From Trochalopteron elliotii (Eukaryota > Chordata > Aves > Passeriformes > Leiothrichidae), in assembly GCA_024734555.1 (NCBI GenBank), contig JANPWX010000248.1, positions 814,828 through 878,827 of the forward strand: 64,000 nucleotides of DNA, read 5' to 3'. The notes below the pieces were generated by a model. It did no database searches. It saw only the letters and a program-made list of their open reading frames with translations, and was not told the DNA's origin. A program made the translations under genes and the position numbers. Shown here piece by piece: positions 33,781 to 44,194 of this stretch (position 1 is its first letter; every line of letters begins with the position of its first letter).

Positions 33781-36156
33781 CCTTTGCCGTGGTTAAATGA
33801 TTCAGAGCCTGGGTGGCTCCCCCCACGCCAACGTGAGGTCAGTAGCTCCATGGCAAATTCTTTCTACCACATCCAAGGACATGAGAAATCTCTCCAGAAA
33901 GTGGGAAGGCACAGATGCTCACCACTTCTCACAAGAAACACCTTTCAGGCCAGCCCCCAAAGGACTCTTCAAAGAAATACATCAAACCTGGGCAAGGAAG
34001 AGCCACCCAGTGCTAACTCCCAGCACTGAAGAGCCCTAGTCCAGGCTCTGGAGCATTTTGAGATGCTGGCTGGTATTAATCCATCCAGCAGCAAGGTTCC
34101 TCATTTGAACCAGGCTGGTTTGCTCCTGGAATCCCATATGGAACACAATGGTACAATAGACCTGCAGTATATAATTATCATGCTGTATCTGCTTTCATAT
34201 CATAGGTATTTTTAGATGTGTCAGTTTGAAATCTAGGATTTAGTGCATGGAGTCTAATGGATTGTTCTTTCTTTCCCCTTCTTTTAATGTCAACTCTCAA
34301 TATGCATGAAGCAGACATAAAAGCACTTTTGTGCAGGTGCTGTGAATCTCTCAGCACAGATGACAAGGGGAGATGGTTTTCTAGATTCATTGAGCTTCAG
34401 AGGAGACAGAACTTGATGATCCAGCCTGAGCTCCTGCACAGAGACAGCTCAGGTTTCCCCCACAGCCCCTCCATGAGCCCAGGAGCTCTGCACATCCCAG
34501 GAAAGGCACAGTGAATCTCCCTCCTCCAGGGGTGGCTCGATCCTCAGGGTCCAGAAAGGAGAAGATGGGGAAGTCACTCCAATTCTGTGCAGTCCTTTGA
34601 GAGCTCAATTCTGCCCAGCTCAAATTTGGCAGCATCACAAAGGGAGCCAGAGCAGCCAGGTCCAGACTCCTCTGCAAGGGGACCTGAAATGCTCCACCTG
34701 CCTGAGGCTGGATTTGGCTTCAGAGGCTGAAATGCTGATTTTCTCGAGCCTACAGGCACTTACTCCTGTCTGGAGGGCAAAATATTGGCTTGGACTTGGC
34801 TCAGGGCCAGGTGGGTCCATACCTGTCCCACCAAAGGCACGGAGAGTTTGCAGCATCCCCCAGAAATGGGAGACCCAAAGGCCTCCTCAGCCCTCAGAGC
34901 TGAGGGAGCATGGGGAGCTGCAGTAGGGGGACAGGCTGGGGACCAGCCCTCCCTGTAGCTGTGGGCTGTCATGGTGGGATGCATGGAGGAGAAGGACATG
35001 AGGTGGTGTTTGATCAAGTGACCCCAAGGGCAAAAGGAAAATAAAAAATTGGAGCATGTTATCCTCTAACTTTCAATTTCTCAAACTGCCATTTCTGTAG
35101 CATAGTTCTGGATATGCTCTAGCCCTCTGAGGGTTTTTTGGCAGACACATGAAAACCCCTTGTTTTGCCAACTGACTCTCTAATAGCCCAGGTGTCTGAG
35201 TTATGCTGAGGCCACTGGTTGTATTTTACATCACTGCATCTGAGCCCTGCACACGGCTCCAGAGAGACCTACAGAGGTGTAGAACACAGACACATGTTCA
35301 CTGGGCTCACAGAGGTGTCCAAACCCCTTTAAGATGTTGTGCAGTCAGGTTAACACACCTTTGCTGTCAGCAGAGCTCCCCTGTGCCCAGCACAGGCTCC
35401 ACAAACACAACCCCAGGGCAGGTTCATCCCAGAGATCTGGGGAGGCTCAGCATGGCTCACTCCCAGCACCAGGCAACCAAACCCACATCAATTCACCCTG
35501 ACCCAGCATTGCCACCTGGTTACTTTGCTGCTGGTTTATTGTTTCTCAGTACAAACTTCAAGTAAGAATCACAGAGGCTTTTTTAAATCTGTTTATTTTT
35601 AAACTAACTCAATATCAGCACAGCATCAGAGTAAATAAAGGGGCAGCCCTGACTGCAATTGTAGTACACTGACACACTGGCAATTTTTGATTGTGTGAAT
35701 GATGCTCTGGGATTGTAGGAGAGGCATAACTGAGACAAAAAGAAAATCCTTCTGCTCATTTAAGCTGTCACTACCATAGAACAGAAGCCCTTGTGGAAAC
35801 CAGTAATTCATGGGAGCAGATTTTCCAAGTCCCCCTATTCAGGCGTTTCTGCCCAAGGTAAACAACTCAGTTCTGGTAGTTAACCCCACCCTGTTTGAGG
35901 TTGAAGAGAAGCATTTTGTTCCAGTATGTGGTATTTACTCAACAGCTGTTATCAAGTTATTAAGAGATCCCCCTTGCACTGCCCACAGCTGCGTGCTGGA
36001 TGTGTCACCACGGGTCCCCCAGCAGGACCAGCCCTGCAGAGGGGAGTCACTGAGCACACAAGTAAAGAACAAGGCAGCAAAAGATAAGGGGGAGATGGGG
36101 GAGGGCAAAAATGTCTATTTTCATGGAGGCATCAAATTGTGAGGAAATAAATTCAT
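33781..36156. other. Unique non-coding DNA
   Basis: No gene, exon or repeat family is recognised. The part at 34130-34330 is AT-rich and of high complexity; the rest is of mixed composition. Confidence 0.4.
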
Positions 36157-36345
36157 AGGATTGTAGAATCACAGAGTGGTTTGGGTTGGAAGGGACCTTA
36201 AATACCATGGGCAGAGACACCCAGGCTGCTCCAAGCCCCATCCAACCTGGCCTTGGACACTTCCAGGGATCCAGGGGCAGCCACAGCTTCTCTGGGGGCC
36301 CTGTGCCAGGGCCTGCCCACCCTCACAGAGAAGGAAAATCCATCT
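36157..36345 (-). mobile_element. CR1 LINE 3' end with an internal deletion
   Basis: Starts with the reversed terminus (GATTGTAGAATCACAGAGTG) and GGTTTGGGTTGGAAGGGACC. It then jumps from TTAAAT to ACCATGGGCAG, skipping the block of about 25 bases that every other reverse copy has there. It continues normally with CCATCCAACCTGGCCTTGGA and CAGCCACAGCTTCTCTGGG. Confidence 0.93.
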
Positions 36346-36764
36346 GGAGCAGGGTTTGTCTGCTGGGCCAACAGACAGCACTAAAGTGGATTTGACACTT
36401 CCCAGCTTTGATCCAAGGATCACTTGGGTGACATTGTGCTCCAGCACACCTGGAAAAAGCTTATCTGGAGGGTGCTGGAGCTCAGGCAAGAGCAGACAGT
36501 CCCATGAGGTCCTCCTGTGGTGTCCTCTGTGGTGGCAGGCAGGGACATCCCTGGGACAGCACATTGCCCAGGGCAGTGGGTTTGGCAGGACCACGTTGTT
36601 CAGCTGCTGTGGGGAAGGGAGGGCAGGTCCCAAAGCCGCCCCTCTGCCCCTGGGGTCTGGCCCCTCACCCCTTAGAGCCCTCCAGGCTCCTGCTGGGGCT
36701 GCCAGGAGCAGAGATGCACCACCAGAGGTACCACGTTGTGGGTGATGCCAAGTGCATTCTTTAG
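36346..36764. other. Unique non-coding DNA
   Basis: Moderately GC-rich, with nothing recognisable. Confidence 0.4.
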
Positions 36765-36985
36765 GGGAGATAACAATAGCAGTTGGTCTATTTTTAATTC
36801 AGTTCCTTGACAGAACATTTAGCCGCTCCTGTTAGAGAAGAATTTTGTAATGGGTTCCTATCATGTCAATTTGGAAAGTGTTCCAGCCTCCCACTACTGA
36901 GAAGTGTAAAACTATTGGCAACATATGGCATCCCCGTGGAGCTATTTAATTGTACAAAGGGCTGCCAAAAGATAAAAAGGGATTC
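36765..36985. promoter_or_regulatory. Candidate conserved regulatory element
   Basis: High-complexity block with GATAACAATAG, TTTTTAATTCAG, CTTGACAG and CATATGGC-type motifs, bounded by ordinary sequence before it and a poly-A tract (36990-37015) after it. The inference comes from composition only. Confidence 0.3.
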
Positions 36986-39601
36986 AGGGAAAAAAAAAAA
37001 AAAACAAAAAAAACCCCCCACAACCAACCAACACAACTACTACAGCTCTGTTCTTCCCCTTTCAGCATCTAACAGCACAACAGCTTGTTACATTTCCCAA
37101 ATCCTCTCTCAAACAAAGCTGGGCTGCTGCTTCTGTGCTTAATAAGCCGGGGACTCTCATGGTGGAACCAGGGATTTGACTCCAACCCAAGTTCCCAGTG
37201 GCTGAATTTGGATACCAGTTGGTGGTGGGGGCTGCCCAGAGGGGCACACTGGCCCACAGCCCCAGGGCTTGTTGTAGGGCTCAGCCTTGGGGATGGGGAG
37301 TTTGTGGGGCAGGAATGGACAGGGTGGGAGGGCATGTGGAGCCTGGAGGGGGCAGGGAGAGATCCAGAGCAGCTGAGGGTGCCCCTGATGTGTCTGCATC
37401 CCAAACTAGACCCCAAGGGCAACTCCCAGAGGCTGTTTCTCAGGGCCTGTGGATATGTTGCTGTTGAACTTGCTGTCATACAAACAGCAGAACACATCTC
37501 AAGGGTCCCATGGAGCTACATCAATTTTTAAGGTAGTTTTTAGGAGAGTTTGAAGGGTTTTCTTCAGAGCAGCTGGCAAAAATCAGCATCTGAATGTCTG
37601 ACTGGCCTTCAGGCTCTGCCTCACTGGGTGTGGGCATGGCCTTGTTTCACCCCTGCAGCCCATGCTGGGCAAAAATGATTCTGGTTTGAGGACCTCTGGC
37701 CAGGAAAGCCATCAACACCATCCCTGGGCATGTGGTACCTTCACCTGCACCAAGACATCCCTGCTCCCTACCCAGGCACCTGCACAACACCCTTCCAGGG
37801 TGAGGGCAAAGTAGAGCATGCAACAGAACTCTCTCTATTTGCTTTTTCAGCTCACTCCCCAAAAGAAACCTCCACACCTTGGGGACACTCTGAAGGTGTT
37901 GGGGTCCTCACATCCACAATTGCTCCCTGGCCTGGGGAAACGCCTCTCCTGCCCCATGGAAACTTCATGAACAGAAAGAACAAACCATCCTTGTGAAGGA
38001 TGTGAGGGGACTTGAGGCCAAAACAACCCCCAGTGAAACAGGCAGCAAGAGAGCTTGTTGTGTCAGAGACTGGAAGGCTGCAAAAAAATTGTGTCACTGT
38101 TGAAATGCCAGTGAAGGGAAGGAAAAGCATGAAAACTCCAAGGAATCTCCATTATTCATCTTGGACAGTACAAACCCCACACAGCCCTGGCACGTTTGTG
38201 GGTAGAAAGGCCAAAGCTCCATCAGGGTTTTTTTGTAAGGGGACACAACAGGGGATTACTGAAAGAATAAGGAGGAAAATAAAAAGCAAAACAACACACG
38301 AGGCAGGGAAGGTGTCAGCCAAGATCTCTTCAGATTCTTGAGAGAGAAGAGGTGGAACAGAAACCAAAAATATCCAGTCTGTCACTAAAACCTCCCCTGT
38401 GCTGAAAACCTGGAGAGGCACAGACTGCACAGCTCTGTGGGAGGAGCTCCAGGTTTCCATCCTCACTACACAGGCAGTGCAGGAGCAGGGAGGCTGGATC
38501 ACCTGGATCCTCCTCTTGGATGAGGGAAAAAAAGGCATTCAAATGGATTTTCAGAAAACCTTTTGACCCCATTTCTCAACATCAATTCTGACCAATAATT
38601 TTCTCATCTTGCAGGTGTCAGACTAAGGTTATGATGAGTCCTCATCCCCACCCCTGCCAAGAGCAGCCCTGAGGGTCTCTAGGGGCAGGGCAGCTGTGAC
38701 CATTCTTGTCCTCCCCTCCACTGGAGTGACTGGAAAGCCCCACAGGGAACCCACCTTTCATCCCCATGGAACAGCTAAACAGATCTTTTGCTGCTTCCTG
38801 CTTTTCAGCCAGCATTTCCTGGCAATAAAGGAAGGAATAGCCTGACAGAGGTATAAATACCTTGACTGAGATGTAAGATCTAAATCCCAGAGTCTTTCCT
38901 AAGTCACTGAGGTGATTTGGGAAAGTTCTCCCGTGATCCCAGCACAGAAGTGGGGCTTGGCCTCTGTGGGAGGAAGAAGCCTGAGTGCATTACTCCACTA
39001 AGGGCTGTTCAGCTCCCCACTGGATGCATTATTTATGGCAGGACCTGCAGTAAATTAGCGTGTGATGAGCTCTCAGATGGAGCCTTTGTGTTGGCTCAGT
39101 CCCACTGATGCAGCCTGCAGAAAATCCCACACAAAGGGGTGCCACAGGCTCCACCAACAGCACCCACAAAACTCCCCTGTGCTCCTAAGGTCATTTTCTG
39201 GTAGTTTTGGCATGAATTGGAGCAAAAGGTGGCATTGTCAAGGCCAATCTAGTCTTTATTAGTGCACGTTGGATTTTGTTAGAAAAAGTTTTTATTGTGG
39301 GGCAAATAATCTTATCTGAGAGGTCTGATAGGGAAAAATCACTGCCTAAAATCATGTTTTTGGTTAATCAGAGGAATTACAAATACTGACTGAACTCACT
39401 TTCTTTTCCTAAGCTGAGCTGGACCTCATTAATACAGGAATTACTTCACTGTGAAGGAAGTTAACACTTGAAACAAAAACTAGAACTCTTTTCTTGACCA
39501 AATGCATTTAAAGAACTCCTCTCTGTCCTCATTCCCTTTTGCAGCAGAGCTGACTTGTTGTTCCAAAGACAGAGATTTATGAGGTTGTCCTGACAGCTCT
39601 G
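36986..39601. other. Unique non-coding DNA
   Basis: Begins with an A-rich tract at 36990-37030. No gene or interspersed repeat is recognised. The part at 39230-39480 is AT-rich and of high complexity. Open frames near 37085-37531 and 38012-38341 have no domain. Confidence 0.4.
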
Positions 39602-40214
39602 TGTCATGGGTTGGACTCAGCATTTGGGGAATCCACAGTGGGATCTGCAGGATGTGTCTGGCAGGCAGCAGCAGCAGCAGGAGACCCCCAGGACCATCAG
39701 CAGTGCTGGGGTTGGACTGGGCCCCCAGAATGGTGACTCAGTGAGGATCCCCCATATGGAAAATCAAGACCTGGGGAATCTCTGACTGCCAGAGATGGAG
39801 TTCATGTGTTTCTCTATTTATATGACCCTCCCTTGCCTTTCAGCAATCCCTTTCTGCTGCTCCCATGGGCTCCCCTGTGGGCCTGATATTTCTGGGCCTG
39901 AGAGATTTTAGCCTGCTAGCAGCTGCTAACTTCTTCCCAAGGAAAAATTTCTCCAGAAAGCTTTTTCTCAAAACAATCTTGGCAAACAACTCTCCTTTCT
40001 CCAAACAATATTTCTCCAGGTGGTGTTTTGCTGTTTCTCTGGTTTAACCCATGGCATTAGAGAGGTGTCGTTCCTATTCACCAACCATGTTAAATCTGTA
40101 TGGGAGCACCTTATAAAAGGTAGTAAGAATTAGACAATAAAGCTTTTTTTCTATGCTCTTTGCCCTCTGAAATATTTGGAGCCTCTCATCTTTCTTTTGT
40201 GTCCTACAACGACA
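39602..40214 (+). mobile_element. Probable solo LTR of an endogenous retrovirus
   Basis: Termini are TGTCATGGG at 39602 and CAACGACA ending at 40214, which gives about 613 bases with TG...CA ends. A clear TATA box (TTATAAAAGG at 40111-40120) is followed after about 20 bases by AATAAA at 40136-40141 and a T-rich stretch. This close spacing of TATA and polyadenylation signal is also found in avian alpharetrovirus-type LTRs. The flanks CTCTG and CTCCC agree at only three of five positions, so any target-site duplication has decayed. No gag, pol or env sequence adjoins it, which indicates recombination to a solo LTR. Confidence 0.7.
39666..39680 (+). repeat. (CAG)n run inside the LTR
   Basis: Five CAG/GCA units in the U3 part of the LTR. 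Confidence 0.85.
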
Positions 40215-41315
40215 CTCCCTGCTCCCACCTATCCCAGCCCCACACCCACTGGAATTCCCTCTTCCCTTGGTTTCACCCCCAGCTCTGCTCCCCTGGCTCT
40301 CTGTGACACGGAGACTCCTGTCCCTCCTGGAACACCTAAAAAGTGTTGGGGACAGCAGAATCCTGAGCCAGCACGGAATTGGGCTGGCCATGAGGTGCTG
40401 GATTAGCTCAAGAAAAAGCCAGAGCTGGGTCCAGGTTCATGTGGCCCTAAACTCAGGGATATAATGCTTTCTTCTTTTTAATAAGAATGGTTTTGAAAAT
40501 GCTTTAATCTCAGTATAAATTGGGAAGGTCTTTGATATCTCAACGCTTTTCATTGGGATGAGAAATGCTTTCCACTGGACACTAAAAATGAGTGGATGCT
40601 GCTGTCTCTCCCTAGCCTTAATATTTCAGTGAAATAATGAATCTCATTAAAACCAAACCAAATCAAACCAGCCGACCAAAAACAAAGCCAAAAAAGCAAA
40701 CAACCCAAACCAGATGAGAAACACTCAAACGAAGGAGAGGATGAGGATGGCTGCTGTAGGATGCCCCATTTTGCTGCAGAATATCTTTGTGTGAAACAAG
40801 ATTCTCCAGGCTTTCTTCTCTAACACTGCCCCACCCCCTAAAACTGCTTTTTCTCTGTTTGGTTGGGCTATTTAGAACCCATACAGAGGCACTGCACTTG
40901 CAGGCACCTGAGGAATCTTCAAGTAGAAGAAATGCAGAGGACAAACCTCTGCTTTTGGCAAAGGTTTTTTTTTTAGTCAGATCTAAATTGCAGTATCAGT
41001 AACCTGAGCTCTTTTAAATAATACCCCAACCACAGGAACCACGTGTGCAGGGGAAAAGGTTGCTGATTTCTCAGAAAAGTTTCTTGTTTTGGTTTTTATT
41101 TTATTGTTGCCATAAGATTTTCTATTGGGTGAGCAGGGGAACAAGGCTGCTCTCATTGTTACAAAATAAGAACAGAAGAAGGGAATCTGACTGCTTTTTC
41201 TTCACCTACCCAGTGATGTTAATAGTGTTTAGAGTGTTCCCAGAGGGAGAGGGACCGTGGTCACCTGCAGACCTTGGGAACAGAGGTTATTCCATCAAAT
41301 TTATGGCAGATGTTC
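40215..41315. other. Unique non-coding DNA
   Basis: Includes an AAACC-type A/C-rich stretch at 40650-40720. No gene or interspersed repeat is recognised. Confidence 0.4.
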
Positions 41316-41645
41316 CTGATGCTGGAGAAGAGAAGAATCCAGGGACACCTCAGACCTTCCAGAGCCTCACGGGGCTCCAGGAGAGCTGGAGAGAGGCTGG
41401 GGACAGGGGATGGAGGGACAGGACACAGGGAATGGCTTCCCACTTCCAGAGGGCAGGGATAGATGGGATATTGGGAATAAATTCTCCCCTGTGAGGGTGG
41501 GCAGGCCCTGGCACAGGGTGCCCAGAGAAGCTGTGGCTGCCCCTGGATCCCTGGAAGTGTCCAAGGCCAGGTTGGATGGGGTTCAGCAGCCTGGGACAGT
41601 GGAAGGTGTCCCTGCCCACAGCAGGGGGTGGAATGGGAACCTGAA
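41316..41645 (+). mobile_element. CR1 LINE 3' part
   Basis: Runs from CTGGAGAAGAGAAGAATCCA through GGGATATTGGGAATAAATTC and GCCCAGAGAAGCTGTGGCTG to GTCCCTGCCCACAGCAGGGG. The usual terminal CCTTCCAACCCAAACC block is replaced by unrelated sequence, so the 3' end is lost. Confidence 0.93.
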
Positions 41646-41766
41646 AGGGGTAGAGGACGAGTTGGATCAGCAAACTCCCTCAGAGTGCAGAGACTGCAAG
41701 ACTGAAATGAGCCTTGCCAAAACTCAAGCTGAGTTACAACTCGCAAATATATTTTAAATGAAAAAA

Positions 41767-41789
41767 TCTTAGGTCACACAGACCTAAGA
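41767..41789. repeat. Hairpin, nine-base stem
   Basis: TCTTAGGTC at 41767-41775 pairs perfectly with GACCTAAGA at 41781-41789 around a five-base loop. It is small and may be chance. Confidence 0.9.
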
Positions 41790-41799
41790 AAGCAAGATG

Positions 41800-43000
41800 G
41801 ATGAAATAAAAAACAAAAGTAGTTGCAGAAAAAAAAAATCCTAAATGTGTTCTTTGCTTCAGTTTTCAATAAAGAGGCTGCTGCAGGACACAAGGGCACA
41901 GGGACGATCACTAATGGGCATGAGATTTATAAAAATGGAAATTTCAGCATCCAAGGTGAAAGCAAAACTGGAAGAGCTTTAATGCACTGAAGCCAGAGGG
42001 AACAAATAATCCAACCCAGACTCCTAAAAGAACTGGCACACGAAATCATGAGTCCACTCTCCAGGATTGTTAATACATAAGTCGAGCAGAAAAAATGACA
42101 AGCCCAGTTCTCCAGTTTTAAAAGAGAAATAAAGGATCCAGGCAACTAGAGACATCAACGGTATGCAAAGCTCAGAATAAATTTGCAAGGGAAGAATAAT
42201 TAAAGACCCGAAGGTAAATGGAAAATCGGATCAAATATAACAAATAAAACACTTGGATGATCCTGACGAGGGAAGGAATAGAGGCAGAATGAAATGTAAC
42301 AGTACGAAGTGCAGAGCTGTGCACGCTGGGAGTAATAACACGAATTTCTGCTTAGAGCTGGGGCCTCATCACTTGGAAATGACAGGACAGGAGAGAAAGT
42401 TGTTTCCACTTATCTGTCACAGGGGATGGGGATATGCCAGCATGGTGCAGCTCTGGAAAAGGCTTATCCCAGGTTTTTCTCACTAGGAATGGGTGAGTGT
42501 GAGTAGTGCACCCCTGCCCAGGTGTGACCACAGCCAGGAGCTCTGCAGAGCTCTCTCCCCTTGAAGGACTGCCATGGGAAGGGGCAGGGAAAGGCTCTGA
42601 AAGGGGCTGAGCTCATCTGCCAGGAGAGAGGGAGGGTTGGCTGGTGCAGGAGGAGCAAACAATGACCAAAAAAGTCCTGAGTGCAACGAGGGAAGGGGGA
42701 ATAAACAGAGAGGAGGAAGAAAACTACTTAAGCTAAAGGACTGTCTTGGAACAAGAACAAATGCAGCATGCAGGCCATGAAAGCATTCGGGAAGTTATGA
42801 GAAGATTTTAAGTAGAAGAGCAATAATGATCTGGAAAAGTCTCCTGAAGATGAGAGGAAGGAGGAAACTAAACCTTGGCTTGGAGAAGAGATGGAGATAT
42901 TCCTGGTGGGCTGTGTGGTGTGGGTGCTGGAGGTCTTTTCTCATCCTCTGGAAGGGGATGGGCAGGAGGTTGAAGGTGTGGCTCAGCATTTCTGCAGCAC
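41800..43000 (+). mobile_element. Ancient CR1-type LINE, decayed ORF2
   Basis: About 1.2 kb of sequence resembles an old amniote CR1-like LINE. Recognisable pieces in order are TTTGCTTCAGTTTTCAATAA (41858), AAAACTGGAAGAGCTTTAAT (about 41968), GAACTGGCACACGAAATCAT (about 42030), and the ORF2 C-terminal region. In one frame at 42292-42390 the translation includes KCRAVHAGSNNTNFCLELG followed by HHLEMTGQE. This matches the conserved K-C-x-V-x-H-x-G-x-N-N...L-G...H-x-L-E pattern downstream of the CR1 reverse-transcriptase core. A further match lies at 42704-42870 (GAACAAGAACAAATG, then GATCTGGAAAAGTCTCCTGA). The polymerase catalytic motif is not preserved, and many stops and gaps interrupt it. 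It is much older than the other CR1 copies. Confidence 0.78.
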
Positions 43001-43948
43001 AGCCAGACTTGCCTGGCTGCTTCTCCTGGAGGTGCAGCAATGATGGTCACCACTCAATGCCTCTGGTATCTCTGAATGTCCAACCTTTCACATGGTTCTC
43101 TTTGCAAAATCACCTGGTTTGTGGGAACTTTATTATTCCTTTGCCACTGAGGTAATGTTTTGGGTGTTAGTGTTGATGTTTGTACAGACAAAATAAAACT
43201 GGAAGTGAGAAAGTGGGAAAAATTACAGCTGCCAGTAGATTTTCATCTAGAAGAGACAAGAAAGCCAGATCTGGGCAATATTTACCTGGAAGGGGCAGAT
43301 CTGGGAAAGTCCATCCTAACCCCCACAAGCACCTGCTTTCACCCCAGCTATTGGTGCTTGGCTGTGGTGTTTCCAGAAGGCAGCTGGTGCTGCAGCAGAA
43401 GAGATTCCCCATCACATAGAGGATAAAATCTTTGTCCTTTGCAGAAGGGTTGTGCTTTGAGACTGGACATTAGCCTGTGAGCTTTCTCTGTGAATATGAG
43501 CTCAGCTTTCTCCCATGTCCATGGCTCAGAGGCTGCTCCATTGACAAAGAGCTGTAATCCTCATGGTGCCCAGCTGTGTCCAGCAGTGCAGGGCCCCTGG
43601 CAGCTCCTGGTGGTGAGAGGGTTAATTGTGCAGGGATGAGTTGGGAGACAGGTTCAGCTCTCACTTGTCTTCCCTTGCTCTGGCTGCCTGCTGCTCTTCC
43701 CATTCCGAATCCACCTCTGAGGCACAGCAGGGTTTGCTGATGCTGCTGCTGGGACAGGATGCAGAGTAGAGCCTGGATTTTTAGGTTTCACTGGAATCGT
43801 TGATCAGCTGAGGTGGGCACACCATGGCTGGACAGGCAGGATGAACCCCCTGGAGTGTTCCCATGGGCAGAAGGCACATCCACATTCCATCTGTCAGTTG
43901 CTGGCCTGTGAAATCAGAAAGTGCTGTTCTCCATCAGGACTGGAGCCA
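43001..43948. other. Unique non-coding DNA
   Basis: This may include the eroded 3' end of the ancient LINE, but nothing is recognisable. Open frames near 43160-43426 have no domain. Confidence 0.35.
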
Positions 43949-44194
43949 CTATTTAAATTCACTTGGATCACAGAGTAATTTTTCCACTCTGTTAAAGGTT
44001 TCTCTCGCAAGTGCCTCTCCATGTCTCTTGATTTGATTTCCTTGTACCTTTTTTAATCCATTTTTAATAGGTTCCCAGATTTTTAATAGCTTTAGAGATT
44101 TCCTTTCTCCTTCATGTCTATGTTGTTGATTGTAAGACTGGCTTTTGGATGTCTCCTTTCTTTGATACCTCGCTTGCCTGGGTCGTCTTTGCAC
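43949..44194 (-). other. Unrecognised open frame, 81 codons, probably not a gene
   Basis: A minus-strand frame encodes a highly basic peptide (RRPRQARYQRKETSKSQ near the start, RHGEALARETFNRVEKLL near the end) whose composition is unlike the random frames elsewhere, being rich in K, R, E and Q. It shows no splice sites at its ends and no domain I know. It may be a chance frame in A-rich sequence, a decayed repeat-encoded frame, or an isolated exon. Confidence 0.15.

Noticed and set aside
36176..36745. 189-codon open frame on the plus strand
   Set aside because: Its first part is a reverse-strand CR1 tail read in a chance frame, and the rest shows no domain.
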